Shown: positions 22,618 to 32,341, counted from the first letter of the stretch. The stretch is 64,000 nucleotides of DNA from Rhodococcus sp. KRD197 (GCF_017168235.1 NZ_JABFAO010000003.1:1-64000), one strand, 5' to 3'. Notes: generated from the letters alone by a model not told the origin. Program-made: numbers and translations.

Positions 22618-23484
22618 CACGCGCACAGCCAGCAGTTTTCCCTCGGTCTCGACCTTGCGCTGGTGTTCGTTGAAATCGGGCGCAGCGCAGACGAACAAGG
22701 TGCGTCCGTCGTCACCACCCAATCCGCAGGCGAACACACCGGTGTCGAACTCCAGCTGATCGACGATGCCCTTGCCCGGTTCGACGTGCACGATTCGCTG
22801 GCCCAGGGCGTCGGCCACCCACAGCGATCCATCGGTATCGATGCAGCAGCCGTCGGCCGCGACCACGAGCTGACCGAGCGCCGTTGCCATATCGCTCATA
22901 TCGGGCAGTTCGGCGAACTTCGCCCAATCACGCCGCTCCCCCAGTGATCCGTCGGGACGCACCGCGAAAGCGCTGATGCGGTTGCCTACCGTTTCGTCGA
23001 CCAGAAGCTCACCGTCGCCGGTGAAAGCCATGCCGTTCGGGAAGTACAGATCCTCGGCCACCACTCGCACAGAACCGTCCGGATCGACCCGAATCAGGTC
23101 GGCGGTATCGGGCGTCGCCATGTTCATCAGATCGAAGCCGAAGTTGCCGACGTACGCGCGCCCACGGTCGTCGACGAGCATGTCGTTGAGGTTGGCCTTC
23201 ACGTGGGCGGACAGGTCTGCATGCACGACGAGCGAGCCGTCGTCCTCGCGGCGGAGGATGGTGTGATCGCGCATCGACACCACCAGCAGTCGGCCGTCCG
23301 GCAGCCACCCGAGTCCCGACGGTTGCTGCGGGATCTCGGCTTCGACGCGGACGTCCGATCCGTCTGCCTGCGCCGAGATGACTCGGTGACTGTAGAAGTC
23401 CGACACCCAGATTCGGCCGTCGTGCCAGCGTGGACATTCGAAATATGTGTATCCGTCGAGTACGACGGTGACGTCGGGTTTCAT
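22615..23484 (-). CDS. SMP-30/gluconolactonase-like protein
   Basis: 289 residues from ATG 23484; another ATG at 23493. Six-bladed propeller of the SGL family: YFECPRWHDGRIWVSDFYSH near residue 13 supplies the metal-binding Glu, then LNDMLVDDRGRAYVGNFGFD near 98 (Asn ligand) and DGCCIDTDGSLWVADALGQR near 195 (Asp ligand). Likely a lactone hydrolase; substrate unknown. Divergent from the amidohydrolase gene with 66 bp between. Confidence 0.88.
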   Translation of the reverse strand: MKPDVTVVLDGYTYFECPRWHDGRIWVSDFYSHRVISAQADGSDVRVEAEIPQQPSGLGWLPDGRLLVVSMRDHTILRREDDGSLVVHADLSAHVKANLNDMLVDDRGRAYVGNFGFDLMNMATPDTADLIRVDPDGSVRVVAEDLYFPNGMAFTGDGELLVDETVGNRISAFAVRPDGSLGERRDWAKFAELPDMSDMATALGQLVVAADGCCIDTDGSLWVADALGQRIVHVEPGKGIVDQLEFDTGVFACGLGGDDGRTLFVCAAPDFNEHQRKVETEGKLLAVRV

Positions 23485-23550
23485 GCTTCGCATTCAAACA
23501 TCGGACAGGGCCCCGAGGTGCCGAAACCGCGCAGCTGGCAAACTGTGGGC

Positions 23551-24285
23551 GTGTTCGACGCCCATCGGTACATCCTCGATCCGAGGTTCACGCTCGTGGA
23601 GAACCAGGGATACCAGCCGGAGCCGTACACGATTGCCGACTACGAACGCGACACCGATGGGCTCGGCATCACCGGAGGGGCCATCATCAGCGCGTCCTTC
23701 CACACCACCGACCAGGACTTCCTCCTGTCCGCACTGCAGACCTTGGGGCACGGATGGGTCGGTGTCACGCAACTCGATCCGGCAGTATCCGACGAGGACA
23801 TAATCGGCCTCGACCAGGCGGGTGTCCGGGCGATCCGCCTCAATCTCATGCGCGGCGCCACCGACGTGCAGATGCTCACCTTCTTGGCCCGGCGAGTGCA
23901 CGATCTGGTCGGGTGGCACGCGGAACTGTACGTCGAGGCGTCGATGCTGCTCTCGCTCGAACCGATTCTGTGCAGGTTGCCCGCCGTGAGCGTCGATCAC
24001 CTCGGGATGTCCTCGCAGGGCTTGTCTTACCTACTCGACCTGGTCGACCGCGGAGCGAGGGTCAAAGCTTCCGGCTTCGGCCGGGTGGACATGGACATCG
24101 TCGCGACCATGAAGCACATTCACGCGGTCAATCCGTCGGCGCTCATGTTCGGAACCGACCTGCCCGGTACTCGCTCTCCCCGTCCGTTCCAGGAATCCGA
24201 TCTCGACCTGGTCGCCGAAGCGGTCGGCGGGGATCTGCCCGCAGTGCTCGACGGCAATGCCCGCGCCTGGTATCGCGTCACCTGA
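23551..24285 (+). CDS. Amidohydrolase-2 family metal-dependent hydrolase
   Basis: 244 residues from GTG 23551. TIM-barrel start VFDAHRYIL stands where related enzymes have FDAHxH, so one of the two first metal ligands is replaced by Tyr. GVRAIRLNLMRGATD near residue 91, PAVSVDHLGMS near 145, VKASGFGRVD near 170 and LMFGTDLPGTRSPRPFQESD near 198 (metal Asp) follow the family. It may act with the divergent SMP-30 protein in lactone or sugar-acid breakdown (inference). Overlaps the next gene's end by eight bases. Confidence 0.82.
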   Translation: MFDAHRYILDPRFTLVENQGYQPEPYTIADYERDTDGLGITGGAIISASFHTTDQDFLLSALQTLGHGWVGVTQLDPAVSDEDIIGLDQAGVRAIRLNLMRGATDVQMLTFLARRVHDLVGWHAELYVEASMLLSLEPILCRLPAVSVDHLGMSSQGLSYLLDLVDRGARVKASGFGRVDMDIVATMKHIHAVNPSALMFGTDLPGTRSPRPFQESDLDLVAEAVGGDLPAVLDGNARAWYRVT

Positions 24286-24766
24286 GGAAGAGCGCGGCCC
24301 CCAGCCACACCCCACTCGCCAGCAGCGCGCCGAGTAACTCCACCAGGATCGACAGTCCGACTGCCTTGGTGGCGTGCACTGTCGACCGCCACGCCGCAGC
24401 ATGATTTGCGCGATGCCGGGGCAGTTCGGCGACGTACGTGCCGCCGATGAAGCCGATGAACAACCCGATAATCGGAATCACGAAGAACCCGACGATGCCG
24501 ACGAGCCCGCCGATGACGAGGGAGCGCGTCGGGACTCCGGCGTCCTTCATCCGACGGCCCGGCCAGGTGTACTTGACGACACCGCTGAGCACGAGCAGCA
24601 CGGCCGCGATCGCGAATGTCCCCCAGGCGACGGAGCCGCCGGTGAGAAACGCCCACACACCGATCGCCCCGAGAACGAGGATGGTGCCGGGCAGGATCGG
24701 CACCACGATCCCGACGAGGCCGACAAGAATGGCCAGCGCGACGAGAACCTCGCCCAGCACACTCAC
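24278..24766 (-). CDS. DUF456 membrane protein
   Basis: 162 residues. Hydrophobic helices near 5-25 ([20 protein letters not shown]), 28-45, 48-68, 83-110 and 138-160. The VPILPGT and [15 protein letters not shown] blocks are typical of DUF456. Function unknown. The ATG overlaps the purT stop region by four bases, so it is likely co-translated with purT. Confidence 0.85.
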   Translation of the reverse strand: MSVLGEVLVALAILVGLVGIVVPILPGTILVLGAIGVWAFLTGGSVAWGTFAIAAVLLVLSGVVKYTWPGRRMKDAGVPTRSLVIGGLVGIVGFFVIPIIGLFIGFIGGTYVAELPRHRANHAAAWRSTVHATKAVGLSILVELLGALLASGVWLGAALFLR

Positions 24767-25977
24767 GTGACGGGACGGACTCTGCTCGCGGCCTCGGTCG
24801 CGCGAGCGCGGGCGGTCTCGATGTCCTTCGCCGTCGACACCGCCACCCCCATCCGTCGACGCACAAAGCTCGTCGGCTTGCCGAACAACCGTAGGTCTGT
24901 CTCCGGTACCGCCAGCGCGTCGGCAACGCCTTCGTAGGCAATGCCTTCCGCGTCGAGTCCGCCGTAGATCACCGCGGACGCTCCGGGCGAGATCAGTGTG
25001 GTGTCCACTGGCAGACCGAGGATGGCGCGGGCGTGCAATTCGAACTCCGAGAAGCGTTGCGTCCGTAGCGTGACCAGACCGGTGTCGTGGGGGCGTGGGC
25101 TGACCTCGGAGAAGTAGACGTCATCGCCTTTGACGAACAGTTCGACGCCGAACAGCCCTCGGCCACCGAGTGCGGTGGTGATCTTCTCGGCGACTGCCTG
25201 CGCGGCAGCGAGAGCGGCATCCGACATCGGTTGCGGCTGCCACGATTCCACATAGTCCCCGGATTCCTGACGGTGTCCGACGGGCTCGCAGAACTCGGTC
25301 CCGGAGGCAGATCGAACGGTGAGAAGTGTTATCTCGTAATCGAAGTCGACGAACCCCTCGACGATGACGCGGCCCAGGTCCACACGCCCACCCGTCAGCG
25401 CGTAGTCCCACGCAGCGGAGACGTCCTCGGGGCCGCGGACAACCGACTGACCCTTGCCCGAGGACGACATCACCGGCTTGATGACGGCAGGGAAGCCGAT
25501 GGCGCCGAGGGCGTTCTCCACCTCGATCAACGATTCAGCGAAGGCATACGGCGACGTGGGTAGGCCCAACTCTTCGGCGGCGAGCCGTCGGATTCCCTCT
25601 CGGTTCATCGTCAACTGCGTCGCACGCGCCGTCGGAATGACGACGGTCCGACCCCTCTGCTCGACCTCCGCGAGCGCGTCGGTGGCGATGGCCTCGATCT
25701 CCGGCACGACGAAATCGGGTTGCTGCGCGTCGATCAGCGCCAGAAGCTGCTCCGGGTCGCTCATATCGATGGTGAACGCATGATGGGCGACCTGGTGGCC
25801 AGGGGCGTTGTCGTAGCGATCGACTGCGATCACCTCGACGCCGAGCCGTTGGAAGGCGATTATCACTTCCTTGCCCAACTCGCCGGCGCCGAGCAGCATC
25901 ACTCGCGTAGCCCCCGGGGTCAGTGGTGTACCGATGCGTGCTGGTTCCGTTGCTGCGCTCACCCGCTCATTATCCAT
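24763..25977 (-). CDS. purT: Formate-dependent GAR transformylase PurT
   Basis: 404 residues. ATP-grasp enzyme that uses formate and ATP to formylate glycinamide ribonucleotide in purine synthesis. It starts with a PreATP-grasp block ([20 protein letters not shown] near residue 27) and has [20 protein letters not shown] near 120, [14 protein letters not shown] near 160 and [20 protein letters not shown] near 275, with [10 protein letters not shown] after it. Order purT, rhodanese, metZ in the wider region resembles M. tuberculosis Rv0389-0391. Confidence 0.95.
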   Translation of the reverse strand: MDNERVSAATEPARIGTPLTPGATRVMLLGAGELGKEVIIAFQRLGVEVIAVDRYDNAPGHQVAHHAFTIDMSDPEQLLALIDAQQPDFVVPEIEAIATDALAEVEQRGRTVVIPTARATQLTMNREGIRRLAAEELGLPTSPYAFAESLIEVENALGAIGFPAVIKPVMSSSGKGQSVVRGPEDVSAAWDYALTGGRVDLGRVIVEGFVDFDYEITLLTVRSASGTEFCEPVGHRQESGDYVESWQPQPMSDAALAAAQAVAEKITTALGGRGLFGVELFVKGDDVYFSEVSPRPHDTGLVTLRTQRFSEFELHARAILGLPVDTTLISPGASAVIYGGLDAEGIAYEGVADALAVPETDLRLFGKPTSFVRRRMGVAVSTAKDIETARARATEAASRVRPVT

Positions 25978-26064
25978 GCCCCCGTCATGCCCGCTCCCCT
26001 CCGCAAGTTAACCTCGATTCACAACCCGATCTCATCGAAGTCGGCCTGACCGGAACGAGGAAAC

Positions 26065-27141
26065 GTGTCTAGTAGCGGTGGACCACTGACAGGACTGCGC
26101 GTCGTCGAACTAGCGGGCATCGGACCCGGTCCGCACGCAGCGCTACTGCTGGCCGATCTCGGCGCCGATGTGGTCCGCGTTCAGCGTGCCGGTCAGATCT
26201 CTCCGCACGACCAGCAGCTGCGCAGCCGCACCATCGTCGAGGCCAACCTGAAGGACCCGACGGACATCGAGAAGGTGCTCGGGCTCATCGAGCGCGCCGA
26301 TGTTCTCATCGAGGGATTCCGGCCCGGCGTCACCGAGCGTCTCGGCCTCGGACCCGGGGACGCGCTGGCTCGTAATCCACGACTCGTCTACGGGCGCATG
26401 ACCGGCTGGGGCCAGGAAGGGCCATGGGCGTCGGCCGCGGGCCACGACATCAACTACATCTCGGTGACGGGTGTTCTGCACGCCATCGGACGCCAAGGCG
26501 AGCGACCGGTACCCCCGTTGAACATGGTCGGCGACTTCGGTGGCGGTTCGATGTTCCTTGTCTTCGGCATCCTCGCCGCGCTGTTCGAGCGTCAGACCTC
26601 CGGTGAGGGTCAGGTAGTGGACGCCGCCATGGTCGATGGCACGGCGGCGCTCTCGCACATGATCTGGGGCATGCGCGGCGTCGGCGCCTGGTCGGACGAG
26701 CGTGGTGTCAACATGCTCGACACCGGCTGGCCCTACTACGACACCTACGAAAGCGCCGACGGCAAGTACATGGCGGTCGGCGCACTCGAACCCCAGTTCT
26801 TCGCCGAGTTGCTCCGACTCCTCGAACTCGACCCCGCAACCACTCCCGGCCAGGGCGAACGCGAACGCTGGCCCGAGATGCGTGAGCTGTTCACCACCAC
26901 GTTCAAGACCAAGACGCGCGACGAGTGGGCGGCCATCTTCGACGGCACGGATGCCTGCGTCTCGCCGGTACTGACCTTCGCCGAGGCACCCGAGCAGGTG
27001 CACCTGAAGGAGCGCGGCACCCTCATCGAGGTCGGCGGGGTCACCCAGCACCGCCCGGCGCCGCGATTCTCGCGTACGGCCAACGGAACACCCACCGCAC
27101 CGCCGTCGACCGCAGCGGACGCCGAGTCGCTCTGGCGCTAG
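26065..27141 (+). CDS. mcr: Alpha-methylacyl-CoA racemase-type CoA transferase
   Basis: 358 residues from GTG 26065. Family III CoA-transferase fold: [20 protein letters not shown] near residue 11, [20 protein letters not shown] near 103 and the catalytic Asp in [14 protein letters not shown] near 155, preceded by a GHDINYI segment whose His acts in the same step in MCR. It epimerises 2-methyl branched acyl-CoAs for beta-oxidation of methyl-branched fats or sterols. The stop TAG borders palindromic element copy 3. Confidence 0.92.
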   Translation: MSSSGGPLTGLRVVELAGIGPGPHAALLLADLGADVVRVQRAGQISPHDQQLRSRTIVEANLKDPTDIEKVLGLIERADVLIEGFRPGVTERLGLGPGDALARNPRLVYGRMTGWGQEGPWASAAGHDINYISVTGVLHAIGRQGERPVPPLNMVGDFGGGSMFLVFGILAALFERQTSGEGQVVDAAMVDGTAALSHMIWGMRGVGAWSDERGVNMLDTGWPYYDTYESADGKYMAVGALEPQFFAELLRLLELDPATTPGQGERERWPEMRELFTTTFKTKTRDEWAAIFDGTDACVSPVLTFAEAPEQVHLKERGTLIEVGGVTQHRPAPRFSRTANGTPTAPPSTAADAESLWR

Positions 27142-27198
27142 AGGCGGCTCCGCCGCACGTGAGTGGAAATGCATAGCGGGCTATGCATTTCCACTCAC
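27139..27198. repeat. Palindromic intergenic element, copy 3 (right end shortened)
   Basis: TAG (stop of the racemase gene) followed by mini-hairpin GCGGC-TCC-GCCGC and a perfect 19-bp arm pair at 27159-27198 (GTGAGTGGAAATGCATAGC, 2-bp centre). The right mini-hairpin and outer CTA are missing; the MocR gene ends instead with TGA. The arm has GCATAGC where copies 4 and 5 have ACATAGC, with a matching change in the other arm. Confidence 0.93.
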
Positions 27199-27202
27199 AA
27201 CG

Positions 27203-28681
27203 TCAGAAGACCAGGGCGGGTTGCTCGGCGTCGGTGTTCGGTGCGAGCGCCTGGTACGCACCCGCCGTCGCTGCGACCGCCGCGGTCAACTCGGCGGGCT
27301 CTCGGGTGTAGGGCATACGGAGAAACCGCTCGAAAGCACCTTCGACGCCGAAGCGCGGACCCGCGGCGAGCACTGCCCCGAACGTCGGTGCGGTAGCGGC
27401 CAGTGCGCTCGACACCGGAGCCGGAAGCTGCAGCCACAAGGACATGCCGCCGGTCGACCGACGATACGTCCAGTCCGGAAGATGCTGCGCCAAAGCGCTT
27501 TCCAGTACGTCACGGCGCTCACGTAGCTCGTCGCGCCTGGTGTCGAGGATCGCGTCGGCGTCCTCGAGCAGGAAGCCTGCGGCAAGCTGATCCATCACCG
27601 AGGTTCCCAGATCGTGCCCCGCTCGCGAACCGGCAAGACGGCTGATCAGCGCCGGATTGGCGCGTATCCAGCCGATCCGCAGACCACCCCAGTACGACTT
27701 GGACGCCGACCCGATAGTCACGATATCGGTGCCGGACACTCGCCCGTACGACGCGACCGGGGGCGGTGGCGGCGCGTCGAGCCACAGATCCACCATGGTC
27801 TCGTCGACGATCATCGTCATCGAGGTCTCCCGCGCGATCCTCGCCAGTTCGCTGCGTCCACCGTCGTCGAGGCATCGTCCGGTGGGATTGTGGAAGTCGG
27901 GGATCATGTAGGCAACTTTCGATGCCGTCTGCCGTGCCGCGCTCCGGATTCCGTCGAGATCCCAGGGGTCGCCGACCGGGCGGATCGGCACCGGCACCGG
28001 CCGCGCGCCGATCCGCCGGAGCGCCTCGAGCGCGTTGGGGTACGTCGGGTGGTCGATGAGAACGCGATCGCCCGGTGAGATGAGCGTGCCGAGCAGCAGC
28101 CGCAGGGCCTGCTGGGCGCCGGAGGTGACCATGATCTGGTCGGCCGTCGTCGGCAAGCCACGTTCGACGAAGCGTCGCGCGACGGCTTCACGTAGCACCG
28201 CGATGCCGACGGGTTCCACGCCGTGATTGGACAGGTACGCCGGCAGCGCGTGCATCGCAGACTGGTACGCCGCCATCATCGCCTCGGTGGGGGCGGCCAT
28301 CGCGGCGTGGCTCATGTCGATGATCGGGCCACTGGTGTTGCGCGATTGCACGGCGGGCCGGTTGGCTTCGGCCTTCGTCGGCAGCGCGACAGTGCTCCGT
28401 GCACCCTGCTTGCTGATCAGATAGCCCTCTTCACGCAGCACCGCATACGAGGAGGTGATGGTGGTCCGGCTGAGATCCAGAGCCGCCGACAGATCACGCT
28501 CGCTCGGCAAGCCCACCCCCAGCGGAATTCGACCGTCGTGAATGAGCAGGCGAATCCCGTCGGCGAGCGCTCGGTACGTCGGCCTGGACGTTCGACGCCG
28601 ACCGGACGCATCCTCGACCTCCGGCTGCCAGCGTCCCAGATCGCGTGCCAGCGACGACGCATTGAGTACCCGAGTAGCCAT
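27203..28681 (-). CDS. MocR-type GntR/aminotransferase transcription regulator
   Basis: 492 residues from ATG 28681. An N-terminal winged helix of the GntR type (YRALADGIRLLIHDGRIPLG, then LPSERDLSAALDLSRTTITS, residues 33-75) is joined to a class I aminotransferase-like domain (MVTSGAQQALRLLLGTLISP near 180, PLP lysine in IGSASKSYWGGLRIGW near 335). These proteins sense PLP or an amino compound; the opening ATRVLNASSLARDLG resembles the YczR group. No yczE or pdx gene is beside it. An inexact dyad (GACCACTG/CAGTGGAC) lies upstream at about 28694-28738. Confidence 0.9.
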   Translation of the reverse strand: MATRVLNASSLARDLGRWQPEVEDASGRRRTSRPTYRALADGIRLLIHDGRIPLGVGLPSERDLSAALDLSRTTITSSYAVLREEGYLISKQGARSTVALPTKAEANRPAVQSRNTSGPIIDMSHAAMAAPTEAMMAAYQSAMHALPAYLSNHGVEPVGIAVLREAVARRFVERGLPTTADQIMVTSGAQQALRLLLGTLISPGDRVLIDHPTYPNALEALRRIGARPVPVPIRPVGDPWDLDGIRSAARQTASKVAYMIPDFHNPTGRCLDDGGRSELARIARETSMTMIVDETMVDLWLDAPPPPPVASYGRVSGTDIVTIGSASKSYWGGLRIGWIRANPALISRLAGSRAGHDLGTSVMDQLAAGFLLEDADAILDTRRDELRERRDVLESALAQHLPDWTYRRSTGGMSLWLQLPAPVSSALAATAPTFGAVLAAGPRFGVEGAFERFLRMPYTREPAELTAAVAATAGAYQALAPNTDAEQPALVF

Positions 28682-28851
28682 GGACTTCATTATCCGGACC
28701 ACTGGCACGCTTGACCAAATCCAGTTTCGACTCAGTGGACTTGCTTTGCGGGAGCGCCGTGCTTGGTTGCACACAGGTATGGCTGCACAGGCACATCCGG
28801 CCCTCCGAGGTCGATTTGTGTGCACTCCCGCACGCACTCACCCGCAAACAC
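28682..28851. other. Intergenic region upstream of the MocR gene
   Basis: 170 bp between the MocR start and the end of the secretion locus. It holds the leader of the MocR gene on the minus strand. The spaced inverted pair GACCACTG ... CAGTGGAC (7 of 8, about 29 bp apart) could be the paired direct or inverted sites that MocR regulators use. No gene or clear terminator is seen. Confidence 0.4.
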
Positions 28852-30255
28852 TCACCCCCGCGACGCCACCGAGACCGGCTCAGCGATCCCACCCGGCGTC
28901 AGAACGGGCATCCACACTCCGTCGACGGTCGCAGCCGCAACCGCATCCGGGCTCAGTGCCGAACCGGTCGCGCTGATCGACGAACCGTCACTGCACGTGA
29001 GATCGATTGTGCCCGCGTAGTCCGCGTCCTCCGGCACTGCGCACACGAGGCCATCCTCGAATGTCATGGACTCGACATTTCCCTCGGCTGGTCCAGTGAA
29101 CAATGTCGTAGGGGGTGGAGAGTCGGTGGTCGGTGGGGGTTCGATGGGCTCGGTCGTTGATGTGGGCTCAGTGGTTGTTGTGGGCTCAGTGGTTGTTGTG
29201 GGCTCGGTCGTTGTTGTGGGCTCGGTCGTTGATGTGGGTTCAGTGGTTGATGTGGGCTCAGGAGTCGTCTCTACCTCGGCCGTCTGAGCTTCGGTCAGTT
29301 CTTCCTCCGTCGGCTGGTCGAATGTCCTGGCGGAGACGACAGCGGCCAAAGGCAGCGCGGCGGGAGATCCTGGACCGCATTCGGCCGATACCAGGTTCAA
29401 CGTGAAGCCGAGTTCCAAAACCGGTCCCAACAGACCCAACGCAGTTGCGGTCCCACTCAGCGTCAGCTTGGAGAAGCCCTCGGGTGCACCGGCCGCGGAA
29501 ACGGAACTAGACAGGGTCAGATCGAAGCGAGCCCGACCATTGTTCTCGGTGAACGAGATCGGCGTGACACCACCGGCAGCGGGCACGGCGAACGTCCTGG
29601 TTCCTATCTGCACCAATCCATCTGCCGATGCTGGAGGAGTCGCCGAACTCGTTCCGGCAATCGGATCACACACGACCGATGCAGTCAGTTGCCGAGCTGG
29701 GGTCACGGTGATGACGTCCACATTGAATGCTCCGAGACCGAGCACACCCAGAATCGAGATACGAAGGCGCGCAGCAGTCAGTGCCGACTCGGCAGAAGAA
29801 AGAGGGTTAACCGGCGCGCAGTGGTCCGGAGTTCCACTCGAGAGAAATTGCGCACACGACGACCCGGTGATCGGTGCAGACGGCGCCAGTGGTCCCGTGG
29901 CCGAGGATTCGAATGCAAGGCCGTTAACCGCCAGCAGATTCCCAGTCTGATACGGGCCCGCACTCGTCGACCGCGAGGTGCCGATGTTCGCGTCGCTTCG
30001 TAGAGACTGCATGCCGTTCCAGGGCAGCGGATTACCCAGAAGCCCAATGGAGATGCCGCTGACCCCGGACAACCGGCCCGATATCGAACGTGCATAGCCG
30101 CTGTTCTCCCACGTACCGGAACCGACGGTGCCGGCGACATACTCGGAATCGGTCCATGCGGCCTCGGTCTCGGACACCAGGAGTCGCCCGGGGACCAGTG
30201 CAGCGAACACCAGCAGCGTCAGCATCAGGATCGGCCACCGACGATCGAGGTTCAT
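28852..30255 (-). CDS. Secreted protein with SipW-type signal region and Thr/Pro-rich tail
   Basis: 467 residues from ATG 30255 (ATGA overlap with the signal peptidase gene). The N-terminal hydrophobic stretch (MLTLLVFAALVPGRLL) is followed by ETEAAWTDSEYVAGTVGSG. This AAWTD pattern just past the membrane segment is the SipW-type signal. A large Ser/Gly/Leu-rich middle domain follows, then a tail of TTTEPTTTTEP-like repeats (about 355-400, DNA repeat of 18 bp), then a short Cys-containing C-terminal domain (GLVCAVPEDADYAGTIDLTC). No LPXTG or C-terminal anchor. Last gene of the four-gene operon d-c-b-a; probably released or assembled on the surface. Confidence 0.8.
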   Translation of the reverse strand: MNLDRRWPILMLTLLVFAALVPGRLLVSETEAAWTDSEYVAGTVGSGTWENSGYARSISGRLSGVSGISIGLLGNPLPWNGMQSLRSDANIGTSRSTSAGPYQTGNLLAVNGLAFESSATGPLAPSAPITGSSCAQFLSSGTPDHCAPVNPLSSAESALTAARLRISILGVLGLGAFNVDVITVTPARQLTASVVCDPIAGTSSATPPASADGLVQIGTRTFAVPAAGGVTPISFTENNGRARFDLTLSSSVSAAGAPEGFSKLTLSGTATALGLLGPVLELGFTLNLVSAECGPGSPAALPLAAVVSARTFDQPTEEELTEAQTAEVETTPEPTSTTEPTSTTEPTTTTEPTTTTEPTTTTEPTSTTEPIEPPPTTDSPPPTTLFTGPAEGNVESMTFEDGLVCAVPEDADYAGTIDLTCSDGSSISATGSALSPDAVAAATVDGVWMPVLTPGGIAEPVSVASRG

Positions 30256-30821
30256 GAGCGCGTCTGCGATTCTTCCAGGCTGTCGCTTCCCTTCTCTTCG
30301 CGTGGCCAGAAGACCGCAACCACGAGACCTGCCATGGACAACGTGATCAGCCCCAGGACGTAGGGGTTGGAGAAGTAGACGATCACGCGCGCCAGACCAG
30401 GCATCGACCACAGAACCTTGCGCACCTCGGCGACCTGGTACAAACCAGGGTCCGCCTGTGCGTTGGCGTCGCCCTTGAGCTCGAGCACTGTGATCCCGGA
30501 TTCCTCGATCGACTCCGTCGCAACGACTCGATGGGTCACCGGTAGCGTTCCCTCGCGATCGACGGTGACCACATCGCCGACCACGACGGAGTCCGCCGGA
30601 ACAGCACGCACCACGGCGAGCGAACCCGCGGGAATCGCCGGCGACATCGAGCCGGTCTTGAACATGATGAGCGTGATGTTGAAGACGAACGCGCACGCGA
30701 CGAGGGCAATACAGATGATCCCGCCGACGGCGAGTGTGTTGAGGAAGACATCGCCCGCGATGCCCCACCAGGAGCGTCGCGGCTGCTTCGTGTGATTCGT
30801 CTCGGGAGTCATTGTTCCCAT
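30252..30821 (-). CDS. sipW: SipW/ER-type signal peptidase I (first of three)
   Basis: 189 residues. Membrane helices near 28-52 and 145-170. The nucleophile is Ser 58 (KTGSMSPAIPAGS) and the general base position carries His 97 (PVTHRVV) in place of the Lys of ordinary bacterial SPase I. This is the mark of SipW and eukaryotic/archaeal signal peptidases. The GDAN block (KGDANAQAD) follows near 118. It lies 7 bp behind one candidate substrate gene and overlaps another, so it probably cleaves both. ATG 30812 is an alternative start. Confidence 0.92.
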   Translation of the reverse strand: MGTMTPETNHTKQPRRSWWGIAGDVFLNTLAVGGIICIALVACAFVFNITLIMFKTGSMSPAIPAGSLAVVRAVPADSVVVGDVVTVDREGTLPVTHRVVATESIEESGITVLELKGDANAQADPGLYQVAEVRKVLWSMPGLARVIVYFSNPYVLGLITLSMAGLVVAVFWPREEKGSDSLEESQTRS

Positions 30822-30828
30822 CTCGGTT

Positions 30829-31461
30829 CTAGGACGTGCCCTCGAAGGGCCAGTTGGCGACGAGCGATTTGCTCTGCAGAGTCGCGTCGGTCCAATTCTC
30901 TTGCGTTGCAGGAAGACTGATCTCGAAGCACAGTGGCACCGCCGGCCCGGCAAGGGTGGGGCCGGCCCCTGCAGGCAGCGAGAAGGCGACCGGTGCGGAG
31001 GTGTCCAACGACACCGGTCCACCGCTACCCACCACGTAGTTCGGACTGCCGGTGAACGCTGCAGCATCACAGCTGGCGGACTCGCGCACCACGCGGTACC
31101 GAAGCGCAACGGAGAGACTCCCGACCCCAGATCCCGAGAACGTCGCGCCCTGTAATGTCACCGAAGCTGCGGCCGATCCGGGCTCCGTCCGCAACTCGAC
31201 GGGTGCGAAAACTACACTCCCGGGGATCATTCCAGTGGCTGTTGTCGTAAAATCCAGCGGGTTGGGTGCCCCGATGGGGTGTGAGGACCACATGGAACCG
31301 CCGTCGACGCTGGATTCGATTCCGAACTGCGAACCGGTCGCGAATTCGGTGCTGCCCAGCACTGTGTCGGTCCAGCCGGCAGCGACGAGTACCGCTCCGA
31401 TGCCGAGAACGGTTCCCCCCGCTGCCAGCGCCCTTCTCTGGCGTTGGCGTACCGATGCCAT
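30829..31461 (-). CDS. Secreted protein with SipW-type signal region
   Basis: 210 residues. Basic N-terminus (MASVRQRQRRALAAGG), hydrophobic segment 14-30, then AAGWTDTVLGSTEFATGSQF, which parallels AAWTDNVFGNSDFATG in the next gene upstream; the two proteins are paralogues. The mature part is beta-rich with a Cys pair (SASCDAA, PLCFEISLP) and no membrane anchor. The C-terminal PLCFEISLPA matches LCFAVTLPAG in the paralogue. Member of the d-c-b-a operon directly before the signal peptidase gene. Confidence 0.82.
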   Translation of the reverse strand: MASVRQRQRRALAAGGTVLGIGAVLVAAGWTDTVLGSTEFATGSQFGIESSVDGGSMWSSHPIGAPNPLDFTTTATGMIPGSVVFAPVELRTEPGSAAASVTLQGATFSGSGVGSLSVALRYRVVRESASCDAAAFTGSPNYVVGSGGPVSLDTSAPVAFSLPAGAGPTLAGPAVPLCFEISLPATQENWTDATLQSKSLVANWPFEGTS

Positions 31462-31464
31462 GCG

Positions 31465-32097
31465 CTAAGGCGTGACCGAGGTGCCGACGAATTCCCACAC
31501 GACCTGACCCGTTGCGAGTCCGGACAATGTGTTCGGCGAGCCCGCTGGAAGCGTCACTGCGAAGCACAGATCGACCGGTGTCGCGTCGGCGTCGAGGGTG
31601 ATCGCGTTGGCGACGCTACCTGTGGTGAGCAGCGCATCGGTGACAAGTGCTGTCGGACCCGGCGTTCCCGCGGTGCAGTCTGCCGAGGTGCCGCCCTGGG
31701 TCACCGTGTAGCGCAACGCTGCGGTCAGTGCCGGATCGGTCGTACCACCGGTGGCGCCGTTCAGCGTGACTGCGGCGTCCAACGTCTGACCGGGCTCGAG
31801 CCGAAGCGCAACCGGCGCGTACACGGTGTCTCCCGGTGTGAGGTCCAGTCTCGTGGCGGGGAAGGTGAAGGGTTCACCGGGTGATACATCGGCTTCGATC
31901 CATGTTCCGACCCCGGCAGGTGTGAAGTCTGCCTGGATGTTCCAGGCGTCGTCGCCCGTAGCGAAGTCGGAGTTTCCGAAGACATTGTCGGTCCAGGCGG
32001 CGAGAGTGATGGCCGCTCCGATGCCGAGCACCAGCCCTCCGGCGAGCAGAGCTCGAACCTTGCGTCGTCTGTTGAGATTCTGTGGTTGATCGGTCAT
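31465..32097 (-). CDS. Secreted protein with SipW-type signal region (first gene of operon d-c-b-a)
   Basis: 210 residues from ATG 32097. Signal region: basic NRRRKVRALLAGG, hydrophobic LVLGIGAAITLAAW, then TDNVFGNSDFATG. Mature part is predicted beta-sandwich-like (LDLTPGDTVYAPVALRLEPG, then DAAVTLNGATGG), with two cysteines and a VCF-like end (DLCFAVTLPAGS). The first repeat-like block resembles TasA/camelysin proteins, where a SGETVSAPL-type strand follows the signal. Three bases separate it from the next gene. Its promoter lies in the AT-richer 32098-32341 region. Confidence 0.82.
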   Translation of the reverse strand: MTDQPQNLNRRRKVRALLAGGLVLGIGAAITLAAWTDNVFGNSDFATGDDAWNIQADFTPAGVGTWIEADVSPGEPFTFPATRLDLTPGDTVYAPVALRLEPGQTLDAAVTLNGATGGTTDPALTAALRYTVTQGGTSADCTAGTPGPTALVTDALLTTGSVANAITLDADATPVDLCFAVTLPAGSPNTLSGLATGQVVWEFVGTSVTP

Positions 32098-32341
32098 TGC
32101 CCGACTCTTTTCGCTTGAATGATTCACGGTCGCACCTGTTGCCAACCGAACCGGCCACCGGAGCGTAAAGCGCACTTTTCGCCGGTCAAACCAGAATCAC
32201 CAAAACGTTATCAAAATGACTAAAGCAATTTTTCTTGCATGATTGCCGATATCAGGTCAATGCAGGAAAGGGATCTGATCGACGCAGATTTTGCACACAT
32301 CAATTACGCAATGAGGTCACATACCGAACCGGCGGATTTTT
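32098..32341. other. AT-richer promoter region of operon d-c-b-a
   Basis: 244 bp without a supported gene. It is clearly poorer in G+C than its surroundings (for example CGTTATCAAAATGACTAAAG near 32204-32223 and ATTTTTCTTGCATGATTG near 32227-32244). It must hold the promoter of the minus-strand operon starting at 32097, and the end of the LGFP gene transcript. Low G+C here may make it a silencer (Lsr2-type) target; that is inference. Confidence 0.4.
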
